The notes: generated from the letters alone by a model not told the origin. A DNA stretch of 23,084 bases from DASRHD01 sp035499715 (GCA_035499715.1 DATJYF010000031.1:1-23084), one strand, 5' to 3'. Positions 5,773 through 13,694 are shown, counted from the stretch's first letter. Made by a program: numbers and translations.

Positions 5773-7779
5773 TCAGACGGCTTGGTTGGGCTCGGACGGC
5801 GAGTAGGAGGCGTAATAATCGCCGATGGAGAGGGGGTTGAGCGGGAAAACCGGCCGGCCCAGCCGCCGGGAGCTGACGCGCTCGAGCTCCATGGCCACGT
5901 AATAATTGTGGCGGACGAAGCGCAGAAAGTCCGCCCGGCTGAGGGCGAGGCAGAGCGTTTCCTCACGGGCGATCAGCGAGGCCGTGGCCACGCCGTTTTG
6001 CAGGAGGCTGATTTCGCCGAAGAAGCCGCCCCGGCGGATCCGGCCCACACGCTTGGAGCCGCGCATGGCCTGGACGCTGCCGTCATAAATGATGTAGAAG
6101 GCCTGGACATTGTCGCCTTCGTGCATGATCATCTCGCCCTCGGGATATTTGACGATTTGAGAGAGCTGTGCGAAGCGCGCCGTCGCCTGGCTGCCCCAAT
6201 GCGAGCAGATTGGCAGACGCCGGAGAAAGGCCAGCTTGTGGGTGAGATTGTAGACGGTCTCGGCTCCGAGCTTCGTCCCGACCAGCCGTTCAAACTCGGC
6301 CGCGGGGAGCGCATAGGCGAAGAGCGGCGTCCGGCTCCGGACCTCCAGCTGCGGATTGTGCGGATCGACGATTTCCCTGGTTCCGAAAACGTCGCCTTCC
6401 GAGAGCTGAAAGGCGAAAGCCCGCCGGCCCGATTTCAGCCGGCGGTAGACCGCCGCCGAACCTGAGGCGATCAGCCCGATCTGATCGGACGGCTCATCGA
6501 AAGAAATGACGGTGCGCCAGGCTTTCACGGTCAGCGGCCGGAGCAAGGTGGAGAGTTCCGTCTGCGTATCCACGTCGAGGCGCCGCAGCAGGGTGCTGCG
6601 GGTGATGGCCTGCCGAAGATTGCCCTCGGTGTACGTCGGCTCGGCGCTGGCGTGCCAGCGCTGCCAGCGGCGCTGCCAGCGGCGGACAAAGTTGCGGACG
6701 GTCAGACGCATGGTCTGCCAGAACTGGTAGACGCACCAGGCCGCTGCGACCAGGATCACCGCTCCCGCCAGGTAGGGAATGCTCCGGCGCCAGTAGGCGG
6801 CGTCGGAGAGCGTCGCACGGAAGGAAAGGTTGAGAAAATTGAAGACAAAGCCCGCCCCGAGCAGCGCCCAGCCCACGCCGAGAACGAGCTCCATGGCCGT
6901 GGCGCGCCAGTCAAACTGCCGCCAGATGATTTGCAGCCGCCGCATCGGTTCATGGTTGAGCGAGAAGAGCAGGTGGTGATCGACGTCGAGGCGGGGACGG
7001 CGCCGCAACAGGGCCGACATCTGGCCAAACAGACCGTCGACCGGTCGCAGGCCGATAAAAAAGCCAAGGAGGGGAAAGAGCGCCCACGGTTTCTGGAGAA
7101 AAAGCGCGAGCCCGGCAATGGCCCCAAGCGGGGCGAGGAATCCGCACCAGGCGGCCATCTGGGTGGCCGGATCGGCCATGCAAATGTCGCGGACATCGAG
7201 CGCAAAGTGCGGAACGAGGGTCTGCCAGTGCAGCCGCGGCCGATAAACCTCGTTTCCGCTCGAGCGCAGGACCGAGGCCGTCACGGCGTAGCCTGCGCTC
7301 AGGCCCGCGCTCACGGCCAGCCATCCCGCAACGAAGTCCTGCCAGGTGAGCTGCCAGTGCGCCGCGTTGTAACCCGGGATTTGCCGGAAAAAGATCAGCC
7401 CGATGGCCGCGACCATGATGGCGATGGCAAACGTGAGCGTGAGATGGGTGGGAAGCGGCACGAACCAGCGGACGGCGTTGCGGCGGAAAGGCACGTTTTG
7501 CCCCTCGTGCAGGATGCCGGCGCGATGGGCCTTGAGAACGACCTCGTAAAACTCGTTGAGGGCAGGGCAGGTGCGTTCCTGGATCATCTTGCCCAGCACA
7601 TCGGGCACCGAGACCGGCTCGTTGAATTCCTGGATGACCGCCCATTGCCGGGGGGTAACGGTCAAATAAGTCTGGGCCGGCACATTTTTGACCACGAAAG
7701 CGCCCTTGCAGCTGCGGCCAAAACGCAAATCCCGGTTCAACGACAACTTCTCGGCAGTGAGCAGCAGGGATTCATTCAT
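5773..7779 (-). CDS. Membrane protein: PqqD-like N-domain, degenerate M50-type protease core, two cNMP-binding-type domains
   Basis: The 668-residue product has four parts. Residues 1-95 resemble the PqqD-like winged domain at the front of peptide-maturing M50 proteases (TPRQWAVIQEFNEPVSVPDV). Residues 110-355 hold about six membrane helices with an M50-like pattern. However, where HExxH is expected (before AxTA) the sequence is LSAGY (160-164), so zinc ligands and the catalytic Glu are absent. A downstream VPHFALDVRDICM (189-201) and RPVDG (245-249) fit the family's conserved DVSDAW and NPxxxxDG regions. Residues 395-505 and 520-640 are two cNMP-binding-type beta rolls; the second has GGFFGEISLLQNGVATAS, where the phosphate-binding Arg is replaced by Ala. 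A non-catalytic membrane sensor or scaffold is inferred. It lies 38 nt after the receiver gene, likely as one operon. Confidence 0.75.
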   Translation of the reverse strand: MNESLLLTAEKLSLNRDLRFGRSCKGAFVVKNVPAQTYLTVTPRQWAVIQEFNEPVSVPDVLGKMIQERTCPALNEFYEVVLKAHRAGILHEGQNVPFRRNAVRWFVPLPTHLTLTFAIAIMVAAIGLIFFRQIPGYNAAHWQLTWQDFVAGWLAVSAGLSAGYAVTASVLRSSGNEVYRPRLHWQTLVPHFALDVRDICMADPATQMAAWCGFLAPLGAIAGLALFLQKPWALFPLLGFFIGLRPVDGLFGQMSALLRRRPRLDVDHHLLFSLNHEPMRRLQIIWRQFDWRATAMELVLGVGWALLGAGFVFNFLNLSFRATLSDAAYWRRSIPYLAGAVILVAAAWCVYQFWQTMRLTVRNFVRRWQRRWQRWHASAEPTYTEGNLRQAITRSTLLRRLDVDTQTELSTLLRPLTVKAWRTVISFDEPSDQIGLIASGSAAVYRRLKSGRRAFAFQLSEGDVFGTREIVDPHNPQLEVRSRTPLFAYALPAAEFERLVGTKLGAETVYNLTHKLAFLRRLPICSHWGSQATARFAQLSQIVKYPEGEMIMHEGDNVQAFYIIYDGSVQAMRGSKRVGRIRRGGFFGEISLLQNGVATASLIAREETLCLALSRADFLRFVRHNYYVAMELERVSSRRLGRPVFPLNPLSIGDYYASYSPSEPNQAV

Positions 7780-7817
7780 CGGGACAAGAACGGATGAGCC
7801 GGCGGCCCTTTGCCTTG

Positions 7818-8186
7818 CTAACCAAGCATCGAGCGTACCGTTTCGAGGAGTTGCGTGCTTTCAAACGGCTTGGGCAGAAAGGAGAAGTTGGCCTCATCAG
7901 CGACCCATTGCGTGTCCTCGTTGATGTGGCCGCTGAGCAGGACAATCGCGAGATGGGAGGCCTGCTTCCGCAGTTGCTGGGCCAGGGTCAGGCCGTCCAT
8001 TTCCGGCATGACCACATCGGCCAGGACCAGGCCGATTTCGTCCTTGTGGCGCTGCCATTCGGTCAGCGCCGCCATACCGGACTCGGCTTCATAAACCACA
8101 TAGGCATTCTGGCGGAGAATGCCGGCCATGACGCTCCGGATCGCTACGGAGTCATCGACGACGAGGACGGCGCGGGAAGTATTCAC
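7818..8186 (-). CDS. Stand-alone CheY-like response regulator receiver
   Basis: This 122-residue protein is a single receiver domain with no output domain. All key residues are present: acidic pair Asp11-Asp12 (VVDDS), phosphoacceptor Asp57 (LADVVMPEMDG), Ser85 (LLSG) and Lys106 (PKPF). It should be phosphorylated by a histidine kinase not encoded in this window, and then act by protein contact. The start is GTG at 8186, chosen because it gives the normal receiver N-terminus just before strand 1 (VLVVDDS). The leader before it is pyrimidine-rich (ctttatttttcca) without a Shine-Dalgarno. A good promoter lies about 90 nt upstream. The next gene, 38 nt downstream, is the cNMP-type membrane protein, so the two probably work in the same pathway. 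Confidence 0.92.
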   Translation of the reverse strand: MNTSRAVLVVDDSVAIRSVMAGILRQNAYVVYEAESGMAALTEWQRHKDEIGLVLADVVMPEMDGLTLAQQLRKQASHLAIVLLSGHINEDTQWVADEANFSFLPKPFESTQLLETVRSMLG

Positions 8187-8273
8187 TGGAAAAATAAAGT
8201 TGGCGGATAATGATGAGATGAATTTCGATCCCCTAACTAGACGGGCGGGGGAAAATGCATCAACGGAATTCGG

Positions 8274-8301
8274 GTTATATATATAAATTTTTTACTGCCA
8301 A
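8274..8301 (-). promoter_or_regulatory. Sigma-70-type promoter for the receiver/cNMP operon
   Basis: On the minus strand TTGGCA (8301-8296) and TATAAC (8279-8274) are separated by 16 nt; each matches the consensus at five of six positions. The surrounding 20-bp AT-only tract is striking in such GC-rich DNA. Transcription would begin near 8267, leaving a leader of about 80 nt before the GTG start. Confidence 0.55.
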
Positions 8302-8415
8302 TAAGTTGCTTTGAAACAAAGCCCCCTGCTGGCCGGCTGCATTCGGCAGGATAAATACCGATTTTCAGGTCGGGGTCACGCATGAAATGAATCCGGCATT
8401 GACACGTCTCGCCGC

Positions 8416-8452
8416 GTGTGGGAATTGAACGGGCTCCGTTCGAATCCCGCGC
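8416..8452 (+). repeat. Long near-perfect hairpin in the rplI leader
   Basis: Positions 8416-8432 pair with 8436-8452: 17 positions with one A-A mismatch and three G-U pairs, around a 3-nt gct spacer. The core arms are TTGAACGG and CCGTTCGAA. It ends 53 nt before the rplI start codon. The right arm looks like a tRNA T-loop plus 3' end, but the expected T-stem does not form. It may be a regulatory leader structure or an operator. Confidence 0.55.
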
Positions 8453-8505
8453 ATCTGCGCCGGGATGATTTGATGCCCGTAAATCTTCAACCTTTTTGAG
8501 CTTCC

Positions 8506-9066
8506 ATGGCCCACAGTGAAATTCTTCTGCTTAAGCCCGTCGACGGCCTCGGCGGCGAAGGCGACCAAGTCAAGGTCCGCGCCGGCTACGCCCGGAATTT
8601 TCTGCTCCCGCACAAATTTGCCGTCCCGGTGACGCGGGCGAACCGCCGCCAGATCGAAGCGCTCAAACATCGCCGGGCCGCGCGCGAGGCGCAGGAGCTG
8701 GCCGGCGCGCAGGAGCTGGCCAAAAAACTTGAAAAGGCCTCGCTGGCTTTCGCCGTGAAGACCGGGGAAGGCGGCAAAATGTTCGGCGCCATCACGACCA
8801 ACGACCTGCACGACAAGCTCGCCGCCGCCGGCTTCGCCGTGGAGAAAAAGCGCATCCACCTCTACACGCCGGTCAAAACGCTCGGCCAGCACACTGTCAA
8901 AATCAAGCTTCACGCCGACGTCACCGTCGATCTGGCCTTCGACGTGGTCTCGGAAAACCCGATCGAGCCGGTGGCGGCCGAGGAAGAGCCGGCCAAAAAC
9001 GAAAAACCCGCCAAGACGGAAAAACGGACGCGCTCGGCCAAAAGCCCGAAGAGCGAAAAAGCCTGA
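8506..9066 (+). CDS. rplI: 50S ribosomal protein L9 with Lys-rich C-terminal extension
   Basis: L9 binds 23S rRNA near the L1 stalk. The N-terminal domain (EILLLKPVDGLGGEGDQVKV, then GYARNFLLPHKFAVP) matches the L9 signature. A long charged helix follows at about 43-80, and a C-terminal domain (GKMFGAITTNDLHDKL) extends to about residue 148. The protein then continues for almost 40 residues as a Lys/Glu/Pro/Ala-rich tail (PAKNEKPAKTEK), making it 186 residues rather than the usual 148-150. The ATG at 8506 gives the family N-terminus; it follows ttgagcttcc and lacks a Shine-Dalgarno. In most bacteria rplI follows rpsF-ssb-rpsR directly; here it is 4.7 kb from ssb. A strong terminator follows. 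Confidence 0.95.
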   Translation: MAHSEILLLKPVDGLGGEGDQVKVRAGYARNFLLPHKFAVPVTRANRRQIEALKHRRAAREAQELAGAQELAKKLEKASLAFAVKTGEGGKMFGAITTNDLHDKLAAAGFAVEKKRIHLYTPVKTLGQHTVKIKLHADVTVDLAFDVVSENPIEPVAAEEEPAKNEKPAKTEKRTRSAKSPKSEKA

Positions 9067-9100
9067 GCCGCCGACATTTTTCCGGCGCTGACAAAACTCT

Positions 9101-9132
9101 GGCCGCGCACACCACGCGCGGCCTTTTGTTTT
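9101..9132 (+). terminator. Rho-independent terminator after rplI
   Basis: A perfect 8-bp stem GGCCGCGC (9101-9108) with GCGCGGCC (9116-9123) closes a 7-nt loop and is followed by ttttgtttt. It lies 35 nt after the rplI stop and about 100 nt before dnaB, so dnaB probably has its own promoter in 9133-9234, where I see no clear -35/-10 pair. Confidence 0.88.
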
Positions 9133-9234
9133 GGGAAAAACCTGCGAAGAACTTGAGAATAGCTTTTGCGAATAGTTTCTCGATGACTCTTGGTTGCTTT
9201 TTTCCCGCCCGCTTCTTGCCTTAGCCTCTTTCCG

Positions 9235-10635
9235 ATGGTTGAAGACGTTTCCCTGCAATCCCGCCGGCCGCGCGTGGCCGGCGAAGCCGCCGCACCCATC
9301 GCCGGCCGCGCGCCCCCGCACAGCCCCGAGGCCGAGCAGTACCTGCTTTCCTGCTGCCTGCTCGACGGCTCCGACACCATCGCGCGCTGCCTCGAAGCCC
9401 GGCTTCCGCCGGCCGCGTTTTATTCCCCGGCCAACCGGATCGTTTACGAAAAGCTCTGCGAGATTTATCAAAAAAATCCGCCGGTCGAGCTCGCCGTGCT
9501 GGCCGAGGAATTGAAGAGCGCGCAGCAGCTCGAAGCCGTCGGCGGGTACGCCTACCTCACCCAGATCAGCGCCAGCATTCCGACCACGGCGCAGGCGGTG
9601 TATTTTCTGGAAAAAGTCCGCGAGCTGTACCTGCTGCGCGAACTGATCAAGGCGGCGACCGGCGCGGTCGAGCAATGCTTCAACTACCAGGGCGGGCTGG
9701 AGGAGTTCGTCGACAAGGTCGAACAGGAGATTTTCAGCGTCACGCAAGCGCGCATCAGCGACGCGGCCAAGCCGATGAAGGAGCCGACCCGCGAGGCCAT
9801 GAACGTCATCACGAAAATGATGATGAAAAAAGGCGAGCTGACCGGCGTGCCCTCCGGCTTCACCGATCTCGACCGCTTGACCTGGGGCTTTCAGCGTCAG
9901 GAAATGATCGTGCTGGCCGCGCGCCCGTCCATCGGCAAGACCAGCCTGGCGCTCAATGTCGCCGAGACCGCCGCCCTGCCCAAGCGCGGCGAACCGGTGC
10001 CGACACTGATTTTCAGCCTGGAAATGAGCGCCCCGCAGCTCGCGCTGCGCATGCTCTGCGCCCGCGCCAGGGTCAACATGAAGCTGCTCCGCGACGGCCT
10101 GCTCTCGAAAAACGGCGAGGAGCAGTCGCAACTGCTGCATGCGGCGGACGAATTCTCCAAGGCCCCGCTCTTCATCGACGATTCCAGCCACCTCACGATC
10201 ATGGAGCTGCGCGCCAAGGCCCGCCGCGTCCACGCCCGCCACAAGCTCGGGTTCATCATCGTCGACTACCTCCAGCTCCTCAACCCGAGCGATCCGAAGG
10301 TGCCGCGCGAGCAGCAGGTGGCCGAGGCTTCGCGCGGATTAAAAGCGCTGGCCAAGGAACTTGACCTGCCCGTGCTTGTATTAAGTCAGTTGAACCGCTC
10401 GTCTGAAAAGGAAAACCGCGTGCCCCGGCTGTCGGATTTGCGCGAATCCGGTTCAATCGAGCAAGACGCCGATGTTGTGCTCATGCTTGCCCGCCCGAAG
10501 GATGCCGACGAAACCTACCAGGTTGCCGCCGATTCGGCTGACTTAATCGTTGCCAAGCAGCGCAATGGGCCGGTAGGAGAACTGAAGCTCACCTTCAAAA
10601 GAGACATCACCCGCTTTGAAAACCATACTCCGTAA
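9235..10635 (+). CDS. dnaB: Replicative DNA helicase DnaB
   Basis: DnaB is the hexameric helicase that unwinds DNA at the replication fork. The 466-residue product has the N-terminal primase-contact domain (about 28-135, HSPEAEQYLLSCCLLDG) and a RecA-like motor domain. Visible motor motifs are Walker A ARPSIGKTS (229-237), SLEMS with the catalytic Glu263, Walker B IIVDYLQLL (341-349), LSQLNRSSE (383-391), DLRESGSIEQDAD (401-413) and the arginine-finger region KQRNGPVG (441-448). The frame is open to 9190, but the ATG at 9235 is preferred since the family has little before HSPEAE. The leader is pyrimidine-rich (cctctttccg). No intein is present. The last 20 nt overlap the bamA start, so the helicase and outer-membrane assembly genes are probably co-transcribed. 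Confidence 0.97.
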   Translation: MVEDVSLQSRRPRVAGEAAAPIAGRAPPHSPEAEQYLLSCCLLDGSDTIARCLEARLPPAAFYSPANRIVYEKLCEIYQKNPPVELAVLAEELKSAQQLEAVGGYAYLTQISASIPTTAQAVYFLEKVRELYLLRELIKAATGAVEQCFNYQGGLEEFVDKVEQEIFSVTQARISDAAKPMKEPTREAMNVITKMMMKKGELTGVPSGFTDLDRLTWGFQRQEMIVLAARPSIGKTSLALNVAETAALPKRGEPVPTLIFSLEMSAPQLALRMLCARARVNMKLLRDGLLSKNGEEQSQLLHAADEFSKAPLFIDDSSHLTIMELRAKARRVHARHKLGFIIVDYLQLLNPSDPKVPREQQVAEASRGLKALAKELDLPVLVLSQLNRSSEKENRVPRLSDLRESGSIEQDADVVLMLARPKDADETYQVAADSADLIVAKQRNGPVGELKLTFKRDITRFENHTP

Positions 10636-12979
10636 CCCAGCGCGCGGGGCCGCGCAACTTTTGTTCGTATTCTGGCTTATGGCCGCCTGGGCATTGCGGG
10701 GGGAGGCGCAGACGCCGGGCGAGACGCCCGCTCCATCCTACAAGGTCGGGACCATCACGGTCAAATTTGTCGGCACCGCCAACGTCGACGAACAGGTCGT
10801 CCTCGCCAACATGCAGTTGCACGAGGGTGGTCCGCTCGACGAGACAATGATCGACCACGACATCCGTTCGCTCTACAAGACCGGCCTTTTTGAATACATC
10901 GAGGTCAAGCGCGAGATCCAGTCCGACGGCACGACCGTGAATCTGGTGGTGGAGATCACGCCGAAATACCGCGTGCTCGCGGTCCGGTATGAAGGCAACC
11001 AGAAGGTCAAAATCCGCACCCTCGGCAAGCAGGTCAAGACGGCGGACGGCGCGACGCTCGACGAGCGGCAGGTGAAGGAGGACTCGGAGAAAATTCACGA
11101 CTACTACGAAAAGCACGGCTACAACCAGGCCACGGTGACCTATGACATTCAGCGCGACCGCACCACCGGCATGGGCACCGTCGTTTTCAAGATTCATGAG
11201 GGCAACAAGGTCCACATCTCCGACATCCGCTTCATCGGCAACGATCACATCTCCGCCCGGAAGCTCCGCGGCCAGATGGAAACCAGCCGCTGGCACTGGC
11301 TTTATTCCTGGATCACCGGCGGCGGACGCTTGAAGGCGGACCAGTTTGAAGACGACCTCGACAAGCTGCGCGATTATTACCGCGATCAGGGCTACCTCGA
11401 CGTCGACATTCCCGAGGAGAAGGTGATTTATGACTACCCGGCGCCCGGGCGCCTGGTCGTGACCATCCAGGTCACCGAGGGCCGCCAGTATCACATCGGG
11501 ACGATTTCATTCTCGGGCAATAAAATCTACTCGGACCGCATTCTCCGCCTCGCCCTGCGGCAGAAACCCGGCATGGTTTTCTCGCCTTCCAGACTCGACA
11601 AGGATGTCACCACGATGGAGGACTTCTATGGTCGCGACGGCTATCTCGAAACCAGGGTCCACCTCCAGCGCAAGCCCAACATCGCCACCGGCAACATCGA
11701 CATCGAGTACCAGGTCGATGAAAGCGAGAAGTTCTACGTCGAATCGATCAAAATCGAAGGCAACACCAAGACCAAGAGCACGGTCATCCTGCGCGAGCTG
11801 CTGCTCGGCCCGGGCGATGTCTTCGACACCGTGCGGATGAAAATCAGCAAACAGCGCCTAGACAACACGCGCTTCTTCGATGACGTGAACGTCACGCCCG
11901 AATCCACCAACATTCCCCAGCGCCGCGACATGAAGATCGCGGTCAAGGAGGCCCGCACCGGCCAGGTCGAGTTCGGCGCCGGCTTCAACTCGCTCGAGAA
12001 GGCTTCCGTCTACGTCCAGCTTTCCCAATCGAACTTCGACATCACCAATCCGCATTCCTATTTTCAGGGCGCCGGGCAGAAGTTCCGCATCCGTCTCGAG
12101 GTGGGCACGGAGTTCAACGACGCCGTGATTTCCTTCGAAGAGCCCTGGCTTTTCCAGCGCCAGCTCGATTTTGGCATCGAGCTTTTCCGCACCAGTTCCG
12201 ACTACCAGAGCTCCTTCTATGACGAGGTCGACCTGGGCCTTGAGGTTTATCTGCGCAAACGGCTCTTCGAACTCGTCGACGCCCAGCTTTCCTACACCTT
12301 CCAGGCCACGGAAATCAAAAATGTGACGCCCGACGCCTCGCCGATCATCCAGGAATTTGCCGGAACGACGAAGGAATCCAAGGTCGGCCTGCAGTTTGTG
12401 CGCGATACGCGCGACAAGATCATCAATACGACCAACGGCAACCGCATCGAGTTCGACACCACGCTGGCCACCGACGCGCTCGGCGGCAACATCAACTATT
12501 ACGCGCTGGAATACCGCGGCGCGCAATTTTACCCGATCTTCGAGACGCAAAATCAGGTCATCAGCGTCATCCTGCGCGGCGGGGTGATTGAGAATTACGG
12601 CGACACGAAGCTGGTGCCATATTTTGACCGCTTTTTCCTCGGCGGGCCCTACACCCTGCGCGGATTTGAATATCGCGATGTCGGCCCGAAGGACCTCAAC
12701 GACGAGCCCATCGGCGGCAAGTCCTATGGCCTGCTCAGTCTCGAATACGGCGTGGACATCGCCGGCCCTCTGCGCTTTGCGCTCTTTTACGACGCCGGCT
12801 ATGTCAACAAGGGCGCGTTCGATTTCAGTCCGACTTCCTATAACGACGACTGGGGGCTGGGCTTGCGCTTGTTTGTCCTCGGTGCTCCCCTCAGCCTTGA
12901 TTATGGCATCCCCATCCGGGGTGACACCACCAATCGCAAAGGCGGCCAGTTCAATTTTTCCTTTGGAACGCGTTTTTGA
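10616..12979 (+). CDS. bamA: Outer membrane protein assembly factor BamA
   Basis: BamA inserts beta-barrel proteins into the outer membrane. The 787-residue product starts with a signal peptide (basic MKTILRNPARG, core LLFVFWLMAAWAL, cleavage near GEAQ). It continues with several POTRA repeats (about 40-430; for example TITVKFVGTANVDEQVVLAN and GTISFSGNKIYSDRILRLA), then a 16-strand-type barrel. The conserved barrel motif FFLGGPYTLRGFEYRD has Arg682-Gly-Phe, and the chain ends in FSFGTRF with the terminal Phe typical of barrel proteins. The start is a TTG at 10616 inside dnaB (20-nt overlap). The next in-frame ATG (10679) would remove the basic part of the signal peptide, so TTG is favoured. 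ompH follows after 21 nt. Confidence 0.96.
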   Translation: MKTILRNPARGAAQLLFVFWLMAAWALRGEAQTPGETPAPSYKVGTITVKFVGTANVDEQVVLANMQLHEGGPLDETMIDHDIRSLYKTGLFEYIEVKREIQSDGTTVNLVVEITPKYRVLAVRYEGNQKVKIRTLGKQVKTADGATLDERQVKEDSEKIHDYYEKHGYNQATVTYDIQRDRTTGMGTVVFKIHEGNKVHISDIRFIGNDHISARKLRGQMETSRWHWLYSWITGGGRLKADQFEDDLDKLRDYYRDQGYLDVDIPEEKVIYDYPAPGRLVVTIQVTEGRQYHIGTISFSGNKIYSDRILRLALRQKPGMVFSPSRLDKDVTTMEDFYGRDGYLETRVHLQRKPNIATGNIDIEYQVDESEKFYVESIKIEGNTKTKSTVILRELLLGPGDVFDTVRMKISKQRLDNTRFFDDVNVTPESTNIPQRRDMKIAVKEARTGQVEFGAGFNSLEKASVYVQLSQSNFDITNPHSYFQGAGQKFRIRLEVGTEFNDAVISFEEPWLFQRQLDFGIELFRTSSDYQSSFYDEVDLGLEVYLRKRLFELVDAQLSYTFQATEIKNVTPDASPIIQEFAGTTKESKVGLQFVRDTRDKIINTTNGNRIEFDTTLATDALGGNINYYALEYRGAQFYPIFETQNQVISVILRGGVIENYGDTKLVPYFDRFFLGGPYTLRGFEYRDVGPKDLNDEPIGGKSYGLLSLEYGVDIAGPLRFALFYDAGYVNKGAFDFSPTSYNDDWGLGLRLFVLGAPLSLDYGIPIRGDTTNRKGGQFNFSFGTRF

Positions 12980-13000
12980 TCCCACTAAACTCATCCTCTT

Positions 13001-13678
13001 ATGAAAAAATATCTCCCCTTTTTGTTGGCGCTGGCGCTCATCAGCGCCGTCGCGACGCCTCTGGTCCACGCCCAGCCGGCGCTGAAGATCGCCGTCGTGG
13101 ATATCGGCAAGGTTTATGACAATCATTACGAAAGAAAGGAAAAGGAGGCGGAACTGCAAAGCGACCAGCAGAAGGCCGAGGCCCAGCTGCAGGAGCTGAA
13201 CAAGGAGGGCAACGACCTGGTCAGCCAGTACAAGGACTTGGTCGATCAATCCAAAAATCCCGCCCTCACCCACGAAGCCCAGGCCAAGGCGGACACCGAC
13301 GCCAAGGCGAAGCTGGAGGAGATTCAGAAGAAGCAGAAAGACGTGGATGATTTCAAGGTCAACGTCCAGCGCGAGTTCCAGCAGCGCATCGAGAATTTCC
13401 GCAGCCTGCTCATCGATGAAATCACCCGCACCGCCGCGGACGTCGCCAAGCGTCACGGGGCCACGCTGGTGCTCGACAAGTCCGCCGTCTCGTTGTACCG
13501 CGCCAACATGGTCATCTATTCGGATCCCGCCTACGACATCACCGACGAAGTGATCAAGGAGGTGAACAAGGACCAGCCCCAGGCCACGCCTGCGGCCGGC
13601 GGCACGACTCCCGCACCGGGCCCGGCGGACTCCACCCCGAAAGTCAGCGTTCCCGGCCTGACCCCCAACCAACCCTAG
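13001..13678 (+). CDS. OmpH/Skp family periplasmic chaperone
   Basis: Skp/OmpH proteins hold unfolded outer-membrane proteins in the periplasm before BamA takes them. The 225-residue product has a signal peptide (MKKYLPFLLALALISAVATP, cleavage near VHAQ) and the family start of the mature chain KIAVVDIGKVYDNHYE. A long charged coiled-coil follows (about 45-140), then a small body-domain segment (HGATLVLDKSAVSLYRANMV). The last 35 residues are a Pro/Ala/Gly-rich tail not usual in the short E. coli Skp. The bamA-ompH-lpxD order is conserved in many Gram-negatives. A strong terminator follows 16 nt after the stop. Confidence 0.93.
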   Translation: MKKYLPFLLALALISAVATPLVHAQPALKIAVVDIGKVYDNHYERKEKEAELQSDQQKAEAQLQELNKEGNDLVSQYKDLVDQSKNPALTHEAQAKADTDAKAKLEEIQKKQKDVDDFKVNVQREFQQRIENFRSLLIDEITRTAADVAKRHGATLVLDKSAVSLYRANMVIYSDPAYDITDEVIKEVNKDQPQATPAAGGTTPAPGPADSTPKVSVPGLTPNQP

Positions 13679-13694
13679 GCCTTCCCTGTCTTCG

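Larger units (their letters stand above)
8187..8505. other. Divergent intergenic region between the receiver gene and rplI
   Basis: These 319 bp separate a minus-strand and a plus-strand gene and hold no supported coding region. From left to right they hold the receiver leader, a 20-bp AT-only tract (8275-8294) that is part of a minus-strand promoter, and the rplI leader. A perfect -35-like TTGACA is at 8399-8404 on +, but no good -10 follows at 16-18 nt. The leader contains a long hairpin (8416-8452). S18 (rpsR), which usually sits before rplI, is not encoded here. Confidence 0.7.

Noticed and set aside
6480..6580. First cNMP-type domain as an active cyclic-nucleotide binder
   Set aside because: The segment around GDVFGTREIVDPHNPQ lacks the usual GE and Arg pattern of the phosphate-binding cassette, so ligand binding is not claimed.
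8436..8462. tRNA gene or tRNA 3' end in the rplI leader
   Set aside because: The ttcgaatcc segment resembles a T-loop, but the T-stem, anticodon arm and acceptor stem cannot be formed around it. Kept only as a hairpin.
8365..10242. Long minus-strand open frame opposite rplI and dnaB
   Set aside because: It is antisense to two certain genes, its translation is Arg/Gly/Ala-rich with no domain, and it runs through the rplI terminator. It is a GC-rich shadow frame.
10679..10681. ATG as the bamA start
   Set aside because: It would leave a signal peptide without its basic region and with a cut hydrophobic core; TTG 10616 gives a complete one.
11858..13672. Long minus-strand open frame opposite bamA and ompH
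   Set aside because: It spans the junction of two well-supported genes and has biased composition without motifs.
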